This document shows positions 44,101-48,594 of a stretch of 64,000 bases of DNA, piece after piece. Origin of the DNA: Meghimatium bilineatum (taxonomy: Eukaryota > Mollusca > Gastropoda > Stylommatophora > Philomycidae); contig CM067322.1 of the NCBI GenBank assembly GCA_034231615.1, positions 100,325,087-100,389,086 on the forward strand, written 5' to 3'. The stretch's first letter is position 1, and each line of letters opens with the position of its first letter. The notes below the pieces were generated by a model. The model was not told where the DNA came from, did no database searches, and saw only the letters and a list, made by a program, of their open reading frames with translations. The translations under genes and the position numbers were made by a program.

Positions 44101-44751
44101 TGTTTGCCACACATGTGGATGTGGTTAATAATAAGACCCATAACCCATCAGGGGGTGTATGTTTGCCACACATGTGGATGTGGTTAGCATCACATTTACT
44201 TTCCTAGAAGATCTAGTAGCCATTTCCATATGCTGGGATCACCTAAGGCCATTGGTGATTTTAAAATATTTCCAGTTGAACTGTGAAATAAACCCTGGAT
44301 CACCAGCCTAGAAAGCTACCATTAAACATTGAGATGCCGTGACCACAGAGAATATAGTGTTATTTTTATATACCCATAACTTTTTATTAGGTAGTGGCAT
44401 AGCAAGTCACTATCTAAATAGTATGGCAGAAGTTAAGAAAAGAAGTTTTATATTTAGCTATCTTCCTTGGTCTTATGGCCAGCATTGTCTCACAAGATAT
44501 AAACATCAACACTGAGGTAAACAACAGGATAGTGAAATCTAATGCTACATTTGGAAGACTGAAAAACAATATATGGGACAGAAGGAGAATAACAACTACC
44601 ACCAAATTCATAGTTTAAACTTATTACCTGTTATTTGTGTCATTTCCAGGGTGTACAATTCTACACTCAGATCAAAACTGTGACCCAAATGTGGCGCGGA
44701 GAGGATGCCGTATCACACCGACCGACAACTACGATGCCAGTTCAGCAGTAA
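11087..44751 (+). CDS. ALDH6A1: ALDH6A1, mitochondrial methylmalonate-semialdehyde dehydrogenase (13 coding exons, gene-level entry)
   Basis: Thirteen exons join into 1575 nt encoding 524 residues; human ALDH6A1 is 535. The enzyme converts methylmalonate and malonate semialdehyde to propionyl-CoA and acetyl-CoA with NAD+ and CoA, releasing CO2, in valine and thymine breakdown in the mitochondrial matrix. Residues about 1-27 are rich in Arg, Leu, Ser and Ala without acids, a good mitochondrial presequence. Diagnostic blocks are [11 protein letters not shown] (Asn176), [34 protein letters not shown] (Asn273 where most ALDHs have the general-base Glu, as known for this family), [12 protein letters not shown] with catalytic Cys307, EEIFGPVLV and [20 protein letters not shown]. 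All introns are GT-AG and in phase. Introns span 1-6.6 kb and are largely repeats; no exon is broken, so the gene is probably functional. Confidence 0.95.
11123..12170. other. ALDH6A1 intron 1, 5' part, no clear feature
   Basis: AT-rich sequence. A short stretch near 11945-12010 resembles the RT-tail fragment at 1940-1990 (agagtttctct), too short to classify. Confidence 0.35.
12178..12262 (-). mobile_element. SINE1-A 3' fragment
   Basis: This has tacttcttctactgtgttga then ctcctacagattggcaggat and ctagtccagagaatggaatg, the tail-proximal part of SINE1. Confidence 0.6.
12270..13020. other. ALDH6A1 intron 1, AT-rich, unassigned
   Basis: A (CT)n run lies near 12563-12576. The minus-strand ORF at 12630-12989 is composed of low-complexity hydrophobic residues, with no domain. 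Confidence 0.35.
13025..13255 (-). mobile_element. LINE-F 3' end
   Basis: Its complement matches 59870-60175: acaggacacaac, a tgtgtacaggcagcacagag block, aaactcactg on the plus strand, and the end gacatgtttcaagtgaacga followed by aagaagagg. Confidence 0.75.
13500..13660 (-). mobile_element. SINE1-B copy
   Basis: Long hairpin present: ctgctggatctctcttgtag, caggaccaatggtcctagat, ttcctgcagg. Body tttgatttgcgccattggct follows. Confidence 0.75.
14415..14565. repeat. two-copy direct duplication of about 75 bp
   Basis: The block starting gagcttagacagattttaac and ending taagctcct/ctatctcaat is present twice in tandem, with a further partial copy (cttatctcaatgcaaacact) at about 14655-14676. Confidence 0.8.
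14775..15612 (+). mobile_element. LINE-A decayed copy (RNase H and 3' end)
   Basis: It begins with a block shared with 48.6-49.4 kb (cagaaggcataactcctggt), then RNase [14 protein letters not shown], a degraded [20 protein letters not shown] stretch, and the 3' block gagcaactatggacgtgccc near 15547. Many stops and shifts. In ALDH6A1 intron 1, sense. Confidence 0.8.
15615..16080. other. ALDH6A1 intron 1, unassigned
   Basis: No gene or clear repeat recognised between the LINE-A relic and LINE-B. Confidence 0.35.
16085..17632 (+). mobile_element. LINE-B: non-LTR retrotransposon RT with C-terminal C2H2 finger
   Basis: RT motifs run [36 protein letters not shown], then after a one-base shift near 16285 [34 protein letters not shown] and [12 protein letters not shown] (near 16605). 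Downstream come the thumb ([30 protein letters not shown]), RWAGHLVRM, and a closing finger [20 protein letters not shown] that ends at 17540. The 3' UTR has a small cgtcg/cgacg hairpin and a (CATCAT) tail near 17625. The endonuclease is lost by 5' truncation. It lies in sense in ALDH6A1 intron 1 and ends about 100 bp before exon 2. Confidence 0.9.
16287..17540 (+). pseudogene. LINE-B RT core to C2H2 finger, 417 codons
   Basis: An intact frame from the RT palm to the natural stop. It keeps the YADD box and the Cys2-His2 spacing of the terminal finger (CQFC...H...H), so decay is mild. The upstream RT part sits in another frame (16109-16345). Confidence 0.88.
17735..17782 (+). CDS. ALDH6A1: ALDH6A1 coding exon 2 (presequence)
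   Basis: A 48-nt exon between a strong pyrimidine-rich acceptor (tttcttttctcag) and a gtaagt donor, encoding [16 protein letters not shown] in phase 0 at both sides. It continues the mitochondrial signal; cleavage probably falls near RCYA. Confidence 0.85.
18222..18670. repeat. 42-bp minisatellite, about 10.5 copies
   Basis: The unit ttactttgtacattgtgtgt plus cgacagtgacttagacagca and cc repeats with little divergence; one early copy is short by 4 bp. The unit is a multiple of three, so long meaningless ORFs appear in several frames on both strands. It lies in ALDH6A1 intron 2, 175 bp before exon 3. Confidence 0.96.
18847..18918 (+). CDS. ALDH6A1: ALDH6A1 coding exon 3
   Basis: Acceptor tttatttccag, donor gtaagc. 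It encodes [20 protein letters not shown] followed by LHNP, the start of the mature dehydrogenase (compare KLFIGGKFVESKSDKWIDIHNP in human). Confidence 0.95.
18930..19210 (-). mobile_element. probable LINE 3' fragment
   Basis: The minus strand encodes [20 protein letters not shown] within a longer open stretch, resembling the GRPRTRW tail of endonuclease-RT elements. The match is short and could be another repeat type. Confidence 0.4.
19320..19545 (+). mobile_element. SINE1-A copy, native orientation
   Basis: Reads ttacctgccaagcatgtcat, aaaaggcgactgattggggt, gcagatatcgcagctacgct, cctgctggcctgcaggag and ends gaatgcacacagaagtag. It shows the SINE1 order directly on the plus strand. Confidence 0.75.
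19915..20100 (+). mobile_element. SINE1-B copy, native orientation
   Basis: Body gtgcctggccattggcgcaa, hairpin ctggaaatctagtagaacca ... ctgctacaagagacatcaag, tail gaatgaatgctgaagaagaa. It follows a short (TA)n stretch at 19888-19905. Confidence 0.78.
20180..20930 (+). mobile_element. decayed Tc1-like transposon
   Basis: Scattered frames give a Tc1-type transposase order: FGGSIHII-like text, a [14 protein letters not shown] block, [17 protein letters not shown], and a SPDMSPI..LWDELG-like block near 20735-20775. No frame is intact and no terminal repeat pair was found. Confidence 0.7.
20937..20953. repeat. G homopolymer run
   Basis: A run of about 17 G residues follows the Tc1-like relic in ALDH6A1 intron 3; such runs are prone to sequencing error. 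Confidence 0.85.
21160..21225 (+). mobile_element. SINE3 3' fragment
   Basis: cctagaaaatcactacagcc ... gatggctacatcctgaa is shared with the 48.2-48.4 kb copy. Confidence 0.6.
21281..21442 (+). CDS. ALDH6A1: ALDH6A1 coding exon 4
   Basis: Acceptor attttgttgcag, donor gtatgg. It encodes residues 53-106, [20 protein letters not shown] through [20 protein letters not shown] to KKNM, phase 0 at both ends. Matches the human segment ATNEVIGRVPQATKAEMDAA. Confidence 0.97.
21755..21930 (+). mobile_element. LINE RT C-terminal tail fragment
   Basis: Encodes [11 protein letters not shown] and, in another frame, [20 protein letters not shown] then VSDR and a stop, as in LINE C-termini of this window. 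Confidence 0.65.
22015..22455 (+). mobile_element. LINE RT thumb/C-terminal fragment
   Basis: Decayed frames give [19 protein letters not shown], an [14 protein letters not shown] block and a [12 protein letters not shown] segment before a stop-rich 3' end. Same family as 31235-31525. Confidence 0.65.
22585..22810 (-). mobile_element. LINE-G scrap plus SINE1-B copy
   Basis: 22605-22650 (attatttctgttttcttctt) matches the LINE-G text at 25405. From 22673 onward a SINE1-B copy shows cccactggttcttttgtagc, aggacaatggtcctactaga and ttccagtaggatgtagtcca. Confidence 0.65.
22883..22961 (+). CDS. ALDH6A1: ALDH6A1 coding exon 5
   Basis: Acceptor ttttctgtgtag, donor gtaagt. It encodes residues 107-132, [20 protein letters not shown] then DVLRGL, plus one base of Gln133. 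Confidence 0.95.
23808..24000 (-). mobile_element. SINE1-A copy
   Basis: cattcgttctccaactcctg, catgttagcaggacatgtag, aatacctccttagtgtcctc and gctattctgtgctcttcttt follow the reversed SINE1 order. It abuts a SINE2 copy. Confidence 0.7.
24000..24330 (-). mobile_element. SINE2: tRNA-derived SINE
   Basis: On the minus strand the head has an A-box-like tctggcgtagtggttatgc and a B-box-like cacaggttcgaatcag, followed by the body ggattatcacttgaagctac, gagtacagtgaagtcaatct. Related copies are at 34110-34700 and 55205-58730. Confidence 0.72.
24305..24535 (+). mobile_element. SINE4: tRNA-like SINE
   Basis: Head cctagttggtagtgaccttg, body cagagttgtgatttctgatc, ggtacctgatgcacgagtta, gagttatcgtcatcctcaac. 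The complement of 37245-37530 carries the same body. Its 3' end runs directly into the 24-bp array. Confidence 0.6.
24533..24805. repeat. 24-bp minisatellite, about 11 copies
   Basis: The unit atgttttatgggatctaccgttac repeats nearly perfectly, with g/t variants in later copies. Being a multiple of three it yields spurious ORFs in all frames. Located in ALDH6A1 intron 5 at the end of SINE4. Confidence 0.95.
24886..24950 (-). mobile_element. LINE-D 3' end scrap with (AACC) tail
   Basis: gttggttggttgctgatcca followed by catgggctcatgccctttta is the reversed LINE-D 3' terminus also seen at 27709 and 29790. Confidence 0.65.
25390..26240 (-). mobile_element. LINE-G RT fragment, interrupted by a second LINE-G piece
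   Basis: The minus strand gives, in order, CFIDYS (near 26160), [15 protein letters not shown] (motif B, near 26040), LYTEDIM, then [12 protein letters not shown] (motif C, near 25500). The order is split by the plus-strand insertion 25591-25994. Frames are broken. Confidence 0.75.
25591..25994 (+). mobile_element. LINE-G 3' fragment inserted antiparallel in LINE-G
   Basis: Encodes [40 protein letters not shown], and ends [16 protein letters not shown] then (TGATGA). The 6-bp atacag is present on both sides (25585-25590 and 25995-26000). Confidence 0.78.
26331..27044 (+). mobile_element. mariner-type transposon, internally deleted
   Basis: The 30-bp terminal inverted repeats start cgaggcgtgttcaaatgaaa and match at 29 of 30 positions; TA duplications flank them (26329-26330 and 27045-27046). 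The 26468-26761 frame encodes the N-terminal DNA-binding part ([35 protein letters not shown]). After a deletion junction near 26680 another frame resumes with the C-terminal [20 protein letters not shown] to the stop at 26922. The central acidic residues of the catalytic core are missing, so the copy is non-autonomous. At 714 bp it is about half the usual ~1.3 kb. It lies in ALDH6A1 intron 5. Confidence 0.92.
27320..27474 (+). CDS. ALDH6A1: ALDH6A1 coding exon 6
   Basis: Acceptor tattttctcag, donor gtgagt. It completes Gln133 and encodes [20 protein letters not shown] to [11 protein letters not shown] (residue 184), containing the conserved Asn176 of the ALDH active site. Confidence 0.97.
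27580..28120 (-). mobile_element. SINE1-A copy split by a LINE-D insertion
   Basis: The tail-proximal half (27580-27708) has ggaggttagcaggatgtagt and gatatctgcgcctttcaatc; the head half (27990-28120) has ggatcactgatggtatgaga, aacctccttaactgcctgtt and cttcccttttggaccctgg. The 9-bp atgactttt repeats at both junctions. Confidence 0.75.
27709..27989 (-). mobile_element. LINE-D 3' fragment inserted in SINE1
   Basis: The minus strand encodes [20 protein letters not shown] then [18 protein letters not shown], the C-terminal region seen in the 28.9-29.8 kb element, and ends in an (AACC) tail. Flanked by a 9-bp target-site duplication. Confidence 0.78.
28202..28880 (-). mobile_element. LINE-E fragment: RNase H end and 3' tail
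   Basis: The minus strand encodes [20 protein letters not shown] (end of RNase H, near 28760), then [20 protein letters not shown] near 28410. The 3' end on the minus strand is a gataagaagaag tail. Confidence 0.72.
28881..29818 (+). mobile_element. LINE-D: RNase H and C-terminal region
   Basis: RNase H motifs: [16 protein letters not shown] (29045-29095), [11 protein letters not shown], then [20 protein letters not shown] interrupted by a stop at 29270. The C-terminal zone has [20 protein letters not shown] near 29625-29690. The 3' end is ctaaccaaccaacc. The acaagac flanking both ends may be a target duplication. Confidence 0.8.
29835..30010. repeat. AT-rich block of degenerate aatattaca modules
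   Basis: Many imperfect copies of taatattacat and ttatattacatt in ALDH6A1 intron 6; irregular spacing. Confidence 0.6.
30165..30390. repeat. two short tandem duplications (26 bp and 25 bp)
   Basis: gttgtatagtctgccatgct plus gctgaa occurs twice near 30162-30215; cagagattaactgcgttaca plus cata occurs twice and a bit near 30335-30390. A (GATA) run follows at 30417-30434. Confidence 0.75.
30542..30710 (+). mobile_element. LINE-H 3' end fragment
   Basis: Nearly identical to 53268-53423: gacaacatcaaggaatggac, tgctgaagcttccaatgtgg, tacccctacgaccctgaagg, ending in a ttgattgattt tail. Confidence 0.85.
30933..31080 (+). CDS. ALDH6A1: ALDH6A1 coding exon 7
   Basis: Acceptor tatctgccaccag, donor gtaagc. 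It encodes residues 185-233: [49 protein letters not shown], leaving one base for Ser234. Confidence 0.96.
31235..31690 (+). mobile_element. LINE RT C-terminal fragments (two pieces)
   Basis: 31240-31525 carries [13 protein letters not shown] and [19 protein letters not shown] text and a closing [13 protein letters not shown] stretch; 31590-31690 repeats the [20 protein letters not shown] segment. Related to 22015-22455. Confidence 0.6.
31695..31805 (-). mobile_element. SINE1-B copy
   Basis: cattcgcaaactcccctgaa, tctcacttgtagcaggacaa, tggtcctactagatttctag; the long hairpin is preserved. Confidence 0.75.
32195..32310 (+). mobile_element. SINE1-B copy, native orientation
   Basis: ccattctctggattgtgtcc, aatctagtaggaccattgtt, ctgctacaaaagatatccag, gtttgagaacgaagg. 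The tail is degraded. Confidence 0.7.
32320..32402. repeat. about 33-bp degenerate tandem repeat, 2.5 copies
   Basis: acttctaccaataaaacacc atcacaaaaa modules follow the SINE1-B tail in intron 7. Confidence 0.6.
32604..32668 (+). CDS. ALDH6A1: ALDH6A1 coding exon 8
   Basis: Acceptor tttatttacag, donor gtaagt. It completes Ser234 and encodes [20 protein letters not shown] then A255; most family members have GSN where this has GSD. Confidence 0.95.
32905..33072 (+). mobile_element. LINE-D 3' fragment
   Basis: caactctccaggatgcctgc, gctgaacaccacctttttga and gcttctccctccaggaccaa match 29565-29700 closely. Confidence 0.75.
33072..33260. repeat. 35-bp minisatellite derived from SINE1, about 5 copies
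   Basis: Unit cagctatcacagcaaagcat gacagggaagtggcc. The text corresponds to the SINE1 segment with gatatcgcagct...catgacac, so the array probably grew inside the SINE. Confidence 0.85.
33436..33605 (-). mobile_element. SINE1-B copy directly upstream of ALDH6A1 exon 9
   Basis: Starts ccttcttcttcagcgatcat, then cccgctggatctctcgtata, gcaggacaatggtcctacca, gatttccagcaggatgtagt. It ends about 25 bp before the exon 9 acceptor and may include part of its upstream intron signals. Confidence 0.8.
33632..33878 (+). CDS. ALDH6A1: ALDH6A1 coding exon 9 (catalytic cysteine)
   Basis: Acceptor cattctttctcag, donor gtaaga. The largest exon: residues 256-337 with [33 protein letters not shown] (Asn273 in the usual general-base position), and [20 protein letters not shown]; Cys307 is encoded at 33785-33787. 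Confidence 0.98.
34204..34348 (-). mobile_element. SINE1-A copy inserted in SINE2
   Basis: An internally shortened SINE1 (ctcctacagattagcaggat to cttgtggcatgcatggaagg) flanked by a 7-bp attgttt on both sides (34197-34203, 34349-34355). Confidence 0.78.
34410..34632. repeat. 33-bp minisatellite inside SINE2, about 6.5 copies
   Basis: Unit gtggcacttcattgggtgct ctcatcaggtgga; c/t and length variants occur. One copy of the unit belongs to the SINE2 body. Confidence 0.92.
35272..35535 (-). mobile_element. SINE1-A copy
   Basis: Starts cttctgcgttcattctcaaa, ctcctgcagatcagcaagat, then acatctgcacctttcagact, and ends ccatttgggacctgacagca. Near full length. Confidence 0.78.
35820..35962. repeat. 45-bp minisatellite, 3 copies
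   Basis: Unit accataaggaatttgagaac aggcacagttagatgtgatg accat, almost identical between copies, in intron 9. Confidence 0.92.
36205..36219. repeat. G homopolymer run
   Basis: About 14 G residues in ALDH6A1 intron 9; error-prone. Confidence 0.8.
36378..36559 (+). CDS. ALDH6A1: ALDH6A1 coding exon 10
   Basis: Acceptor gtctatcag, donor gtaagt. It completes Gly338 and encodes [60 protein letters not shown]. Confidence 0.97.
36551..36607. repeat. 29-bp tandem duplication across the exon 10 donor
   Basis: caagtagatgtaagttatag (36551-36570) recurs as caagtagatgtcagttatag (36580-36599). The first copy contains the real donor gtaagt; the second has gtcagt. Confidence 0.88.
36655..36830 (-). mobile_element. 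SINE1 fragment without the hairpin
   Basis: catggtttacagcttggctg, agacacatctgacttcagca, tggcttctggggcactatgg and ttcttcccttttgggactgg follow the reversed SINE1 body. Confidence 0.65.
36905..37230 (-). mobile_element. LINE RT C-terminal fragment
   Basis: The minus strand gives [33 protein letters not shown] and [11 protein letters not shown], a decayed FEMKCYRRIL-type LINE terminus in intron 10. Confidence 0.72.
37245..37535 (-). mobile_element. SINE4 copy
   Basis: On the minus strand a B-box-like gccaggttcgaaaccaca is followed by cagggttgtgatttatcgct and ggtacctgatgcatgagttg-like text and gagttatcttcatccccgac, matching 24350-24530. Confidence 0.6.
37790..37965 (+). repeat. unclassified dispersed repeat (two copies in window)
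   Basis: gaaacttggtcacagaataa ... ttttgctaattgctagtaac ... ggactttatcaagaact shares blocks with 46855-47080 (gaaacttggaacacggtact, gggcctttatcaagaacata). Confidence 0.55.
37968..38131. mobile_element. possible MITE-like inverted-repeat element
   Basis: gaaacggcactgcccattcc at the left is mirrored by tgaatgtggacagtgccgtt at the right, an imperfect ~20-bp inverted pair enclosing about 120 bp with a short (TA)n. Confidence 0.45.
38383..38648 (-). mobile_element. SINE1-A near full-length copy
   Basis: cttcttttgcgattgttctc, ctcctgcagattagcaggat, ggccggacatatctggcttc, cccataacctccttagtcac, tatgacatgcgtggaaggta, in the reversed SINE1 order. Confidence 0.8.
38765..38922 (-). mobile_element. SINE3: tRNA-derived SINE
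   Basis: The minus-strand head ggttctgtggcagagcagta resembles a tRNA A-box region; aaagcaatgacaaactgctg follows, as in the 51.77-51.92 kb copy. A (TA)n tract (38923-38942) touches the head. Confidence 0.6.
39140..39319 (+). CDS. ALDH6A1: ALDH6A1 coding exon 11
   Basis: Acceptor actctgttacag, donor gtagga. Residues 399-458 include [60 protein letters not shown]. Confidence 0.97.
39445..39710 (+). mobile_element. possible tRNA-derived SINE (SINE5)
   Basis: Head gaccatggtagctaagttgt to ggcaatccaaggttaaattt, then tgggcaccataatttctgag, aggtggcagacttgatac and gaccacatcatc. A body scrap (gtggtggcatgatgctgacc) lies at 33326-33345. Confidence 0.45.
40075..40830 (+). mobile_element. LINE fragment with RNase H
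   Basis: Frames give [20 protein letters not shown] (near 40367), [20 protein letters not shown] and [20 protein letters not shown] (near 40660). Broken by stops. In ALDH6A1 intron 11, sense. Confidence 0.78.
41490..41908 (+). mobile_element. LINE-F 3' end with (GAA)n tail
   Basis: Almost identical to 59770-60175 (ccagatataccaatcaccta, atcagaacaagttataattt, ggacacaaccgactccgcgg). It ends gacatgtttcaagtgaacga, aagaagaagaagaagaagaa. Confidence 0.88.
41925..42120 (+). mobile_element. LINE RT C-terminal tail fragment
   Basis: aagagaacaagaggcagacc and gacacaggatattgaagg encode a [19 protein letters not shown] end. Short (GATA) run after it. Confidence 0.55.
42436..42534 (+). CDS. ALDH6A1: ALDH6A1 coding exon 12
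   Basis: Acceptor attctttcag, donor gtaagc. It encodes [20 protein letters not shown] then [13 protein letters not shown] (459-491), phase 0 on both sides; nearly identical to the human segment. Confidence 0.98.
42560..42830 (-). mobile_element. LINE-F fragment
   Basis: The minus strand encodes [20 protein letters not shown] and a [20 protein letters not shown] stretch, the LINE-F C-terminal zone. It starts within 30 bp of the exon 12 donor. Confidence 0.75.
42943..43105. repeat. 33-bp minisatellite, 5 copies
   Basis: Unit gtgttcctgatgtgagagca gacagacttgccg in ALDH6A1 intron 12; length a multiple of three, hence spurious ORFs. Confidence 0.93.
43180..43925. other. ALDH6A1 intron 12, mostly unassigned
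   Basis: A LINE-like scrap (agccaaaggaagaccaag) at 43320-43340. Around 43440-43640 ggggccaaaatgtagaaaat, cgggccag and gggccgtcaattggatagcc suggest a hAT-type or other repeat, not identified. Confidence 0.3.
43931..44190. repeat. 59-bp minisatellite, about 4.4 copies
   Basis: Unit ggatgtggttaataataaga cccataacccatcagggggt gtatgtttgccacacatgt. The core aataataagacccataacc also occurs singly at about 2004-2022. Confidence 0.92.
44490..44625 (+). mobile_element. LINE-B fragment beside ALDH6A1 exon 13
   Basis: Encodes [21 protein letters not shown] then [17 protein letters not shown], matching the 16830-16960 part of LINE-B. It ends about 25 bp before the exon 13 acceptor. Confidence 0.75.
44650..44751 (+). 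CDS. ALDH6A1: ALDH6A1 coding exon 13 (C-terminus and stop)
   Basis: Acceptor tgtcatttccag. It encodes [20 protein letters not shown] then [13 protein letters not shown] and TAA, matching the human IQFYTQLKTITSQWKEEDA block; the final dozen residues diverge as usual. Confidence 0.96.
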   Translation, partial: GVQFYTQIKTVTQMWRGEDAVSHRPTTTMPVQQ

Positions 44752-45054
44752 ACCCACATCAGTTTTGTTCATTCACTTAATATTTCAATATTCTCCTATA
44801 TTATTTTCTCATCGAATCATTAAGTATTCAGACTCCACAGACTGTTGGATAGACATGTGTGCCTTTTCTTCATTTTGTCTTGATACATGAGGAAATTTAT
44901 CTTGCCGTTTGTTATGCAGTTTTAATTTGTGATACATCTGTCATTTTTTGAATGCCGCTGTAATTGAATCATTTATATTTGTTATACCATCAAATGTATT
45001 AAATTGTGTCATTTGTAATGCAGTAGTTGGTTGTGCAGATCTGATATAATGTCA
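44752..45054 (+). other. probable ALDH6A1 3' UTR start
   Basis: AT-rich sequence after the stop. No clean AATAAA within 300 bp; the candidate AATAAA near 46423 is far. The transcript end is unresolved. Confidence 0.4.
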
Positions 45055-45345
45055 CAGTGTCCCAGTTGTTAGAGGGCGGTGGCTGTTTAGCTTGTGGTGT
45101 ATATGGTACCATAATACTGGTAATAGTAAAATCCATAACCTGTCAGGGCTGTCACATTGAGACATTTGGTGCAGAAAGATTTCCACTCATCTCTGTCCTC
45201 TACTACCATCATCCTGATGAGTTTGTAAACTCCACAGCCTGTCCACATGCACAGATATTGCAGCCAAGCTATAAACTATGACACAGCATATTCTGTTCTC
45301 TGTACTACATCCTGCTATTCTGCAAGAGTTTGAGAACACAGAAAA
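45055..45345 (+). mobile_element. SINE1-A tail half joined to an unclassified repeat
   Basis: 45205-45345 reads gcacagatattgcagccaag, actacatcctgctattctgc, aagagtttgagaacacagaa (SINE1). The preceding block (tccataacctgtcagggctg) resembles 2004-2040. Confidence 0.6.
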
Positions 45346-45754
45346 ATATTATGGCTGATTAGTTACTTGCAACATGAGAAGATTGTCAATGGTTGAAAAT
45401 GGTCACCTAATGGTATACAGAAAATTAAATATTCATTGCATTTAGTCAGCAAAATGTTCAAGGATTGATTCTGTTGTACTTTCTGAAAACAAACTTGCTT
45501 GATTGATATTGTGACTTTTGGTGCAGGTTGTGAGAGTGTTTATGATAATAATGTTTATTCTAATAATTGTTTCTGTTAATACTTGAATGTGGTACAGGTT
45601 TCTGGGAGTGTTTGAGCTAATGTTTATTATACTGATTGTTATTGTTAATATGTGGATGTGTTAACTTGGTTTCTGTAGTTACTGTTACAGTACATGAGTG
45701 TTGCCTTTTATATGTTGGTTAGTTTTGCTATAAGCAATATTTGACATTTTATTA

Positions 45755-45860
45755 TGTTTTTGTTCTCTAACTCCTGTTGGTTGTTAGGATGTATGCCACA
45801 GAAAAGAGAATATATTGTATTACATTTGGAAGTATGATTGTGATCTCTTAAATATTCAGC
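45755..45860 (-). mobile_element. SINE1-A fragment
   Basis: gttctctaactcctgttggt, tgttaggatgtatgccacag; degraded. Confidence 0.5.
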
Positions 45861-46084
45861 TGACACATCCAACTTCAGCACATCATTTTTGGAGTCTGAG
45901 TTGCCTTCCATCTTTGATTATCTATTACTTGATCAGACAGACTGCCTTGTTATAGTTTTCATTAACAAGTTTCACTTCTTGGAAGTGGGGTTAGGTCTTG
46001 GCAGTTCTGGTTGACTGATCATAGTCAGATATAAGTTGATGATCTCTACAAGCTATCATCCGTGTGTTGCTGGAGCACAAGAGG

Positions 46085-46335
46085 GGAGCAAAGAATTGCA
46101 GCATGGTTTCCTGTCACTCATTTTAAAGGGAGGTTTTTGACTAATGAGGTTTTTGGGGTGGAGTTGGTTCTCCCATCCCTTTGAGGGCCAAAGTGTTCAT
46201 GAAGTCAGATGTGTCAGGTCGATAGGCATAGATATCAGTTGAACTGCAAACCGTGGAACAACGCATTCTGTTCTCTGGACTATGTCCTGCTAATCTGCAG
46301 GAGTTTGAGAATGAATGCAGAATAAGAAGAATTAC
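46085..46335 (+). mobile_element. SINE1-A copy, native orientation
   Basis: gaggggagcaaagaattgca, tttttggggtggagttggtt, ggccaaagtgttcatgaagt, gtcctgctaatctgcaggag, gaatgaatgcagaataagaa. The perfect hairpin and tail are clear. Confidence 0.8.
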
Positions 46336-46597
46336 AAACCATGCATTTATCAACATTTTGATCCATAATTTGACATAATAAATTATTAACATTTATGTAC
46401 ATCTGTGACTTTTGCAAAGAATAATAAAGATGTGACGTGCACAAAGGGATCTTTGGTTTCCAAGAGTATGAATGAATATATAGATTTCACATGGACTTGG
46501 ACATGAATTTGTTGGTGAGGGTTTGTATATGGATATATTGTATTTTGCTGTGAACTCATGATGTTTCTATGACATTATTCATCCATGTATGCCTACA

Positions 46598-46672
46598 TTT
46601 GATGTTAATCTTGATGTAACATTTGATGTTAATCTTGATGTAACATTTGATGTTAATCTTGATGTAACATAT
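46598..46672. repeat. 24-bp tandem repeat, 3 copies
   Basis: Unit gatgttaatcttgatgtaac attt. Confidence 0.9.
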
Positions 46673-46679
46673 ACTTTTC

Positions 46680-48200
46680 TTCTCTGTGTTGGCTAGAATT
46701 TTCACATCAATAAATCAGATTATATATATTTCATAGAAAATTATATTTAAAGAAATTTTGTAATGGCTCCCTCTGAGTAGATGGCTTCAACTCAAAGTTC
46801 TTGCATACTTCATGGGAATTGGTCTTATGGATTTGAGATCAATATGTACTGCAGCAAGACTGAAATCCAACAGTGAAACTTGGAACACGGTACTAAAATT
46901 TTGCTAATCACTTGTAACACACATAACAATGTACGCAAATTGATGTTTCGACCAAAGGGCCTTTATCAAGAACATATCTACAACATAATACGAGTAAGAA
47001 CTGCACTATTGACACATTCACATTTTGAGTTGTTAAATAGGGAAATTTGTTATAGAAGAAAGTGCTATAAGAGAGGCTCCACTTTATGAACTGGTTTGGA
47101 TTTTACAAAATTATTTCTGTATTTGAAATGTGCCTTCACTCTGTCATGTTATGCTTAATTTGTAATAAATCTGTGAAGGTAAGCGGAGTTATAATCCAGT
47201 GTCATCGCAAAGTTTCCCATAAGTGCGTTGCTTCATTGTCAGTGGTTGACCAAAAACCCTGTGACTAGCGTTAATTTCAGCGTGCTCATTAGTGATGTGT
47301 CGTTCCTCAACATTCCCAGAGCATGAGTACTGGAACCCTACTTTCTGGTGTTTGAGTGATCCACGGAAGCAATTTTTATTTCATAATGAGTAAACCTATG
47401 GACCTGTCGGCGGGCAAGTGACACTACCAGGGATGCTTTTATAGAGACAAGTGTCTTGCATTTCATTATTATTGAACAATGGCACAATTATATACATACC
47501 TGGTACTTGAAATATTCAGTCACATTATGTGGACATGATTTATTCTATATCGTCTCCACTTCATGAACATGAAATAAAACATGTACAAACTATCATTTTA
47601 TTTGATACTTATTTTTATAAATTTCTCTATTTGAATGTTTTGAAGAACAAAAGTATGTGCATGATTGCATCAAAATATGGATATGTCTCAATCATTCAAA
47701 CTCTTGTCAAATATTCATCTATCGTGCTCGGCCACACACTTAATTAGATGGTGCCACTCGTGCAATGTACCACCCATGTACACAAAGAACTAAAGAATGC
47801 CTTATTGTTTTAGATAGTAGAAACCTTCACACCGATATATTCACTGCTCAGATATCTTCAAATGTGCTCATGTCCTAAGAAAATTAGAGGGAGTGTTGGA
47901 CTTCTGGGTGTTTACACATTCTTGGGTACATAGACCACAGACAGCGATTTTTGTTATTATGTCTATTACTTGAACTTGTTCTCAGTCCTGTGATTCTCTG
48001 TCAGAAAGTCCTTCATGATCCCTCTTCTCCAATCTTTGATGGTTCCATGTCATTGATCTAGCAATATCATTTACTGGTTTTCTGAGTGTGTACCCAATTT
48101 ATTTTCTTAATTCTGAATGTCCATCAGACCTTGGTCTGTTCATCTCCATGTCTCCTTATCCTTACCATAAAATGTTTAGTATTATTCAGGATAAATTAAC
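46680..48200. other. intergenic, largely unassigned
   Basis: 46855-47080 shares blocks with the unclassified repeat at 37.8-37.97 kb. The rest shows no coding signal; short ORFs are low complexity. Confidence 0.35.
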
Positions 48201-48209
48201 AATGTAATA

Positions 48210-48415
48210 TAGAAGCGTCTGGTTCTGTGTGGGAATGATACAGCGCACGTCTGTGACGTCCAGGGTACCGAGTTCAATCCCTGCCACAGGCATTTGCACA
48301 TCTGGGCCATTCATAAAGCAATGCCACACTACTGAATGTATTTATATTGCCTAGAAAATCACTACAGCCAAAAAATACTGGGTTGATGGCTACATCGTGA
48401 ACAGGATTCGCTACA
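48210..48415 (+). mobile_element. SINE3: tRNA-derived SINE, native orientation
   Basis: Head gtgtgggaatgatacagcgc, B-box-like ccgagttcaatccctgcc, then catttgcacatctgggccat, aaagcaatgccacact, and 3' part cctagaaaatcactacagcc, gatggctacatcg. Confidence 0.68.
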
Positions 48416-48594
48416 AATTTGTAAATATAGAAGCAACGAGGATTTTTATAGAAATAAATTGAATGCTGCGTCAGAAAATATGTTGATTCAAGTTGCGAGG
48501 CTAGTAGGTGCCATTGGAGTGGACCTGGTTGAAATCCTATTTGCAACATTAGGATTTTTTATAAATCTTATTCGATTATTCACAAATGTCTGTA

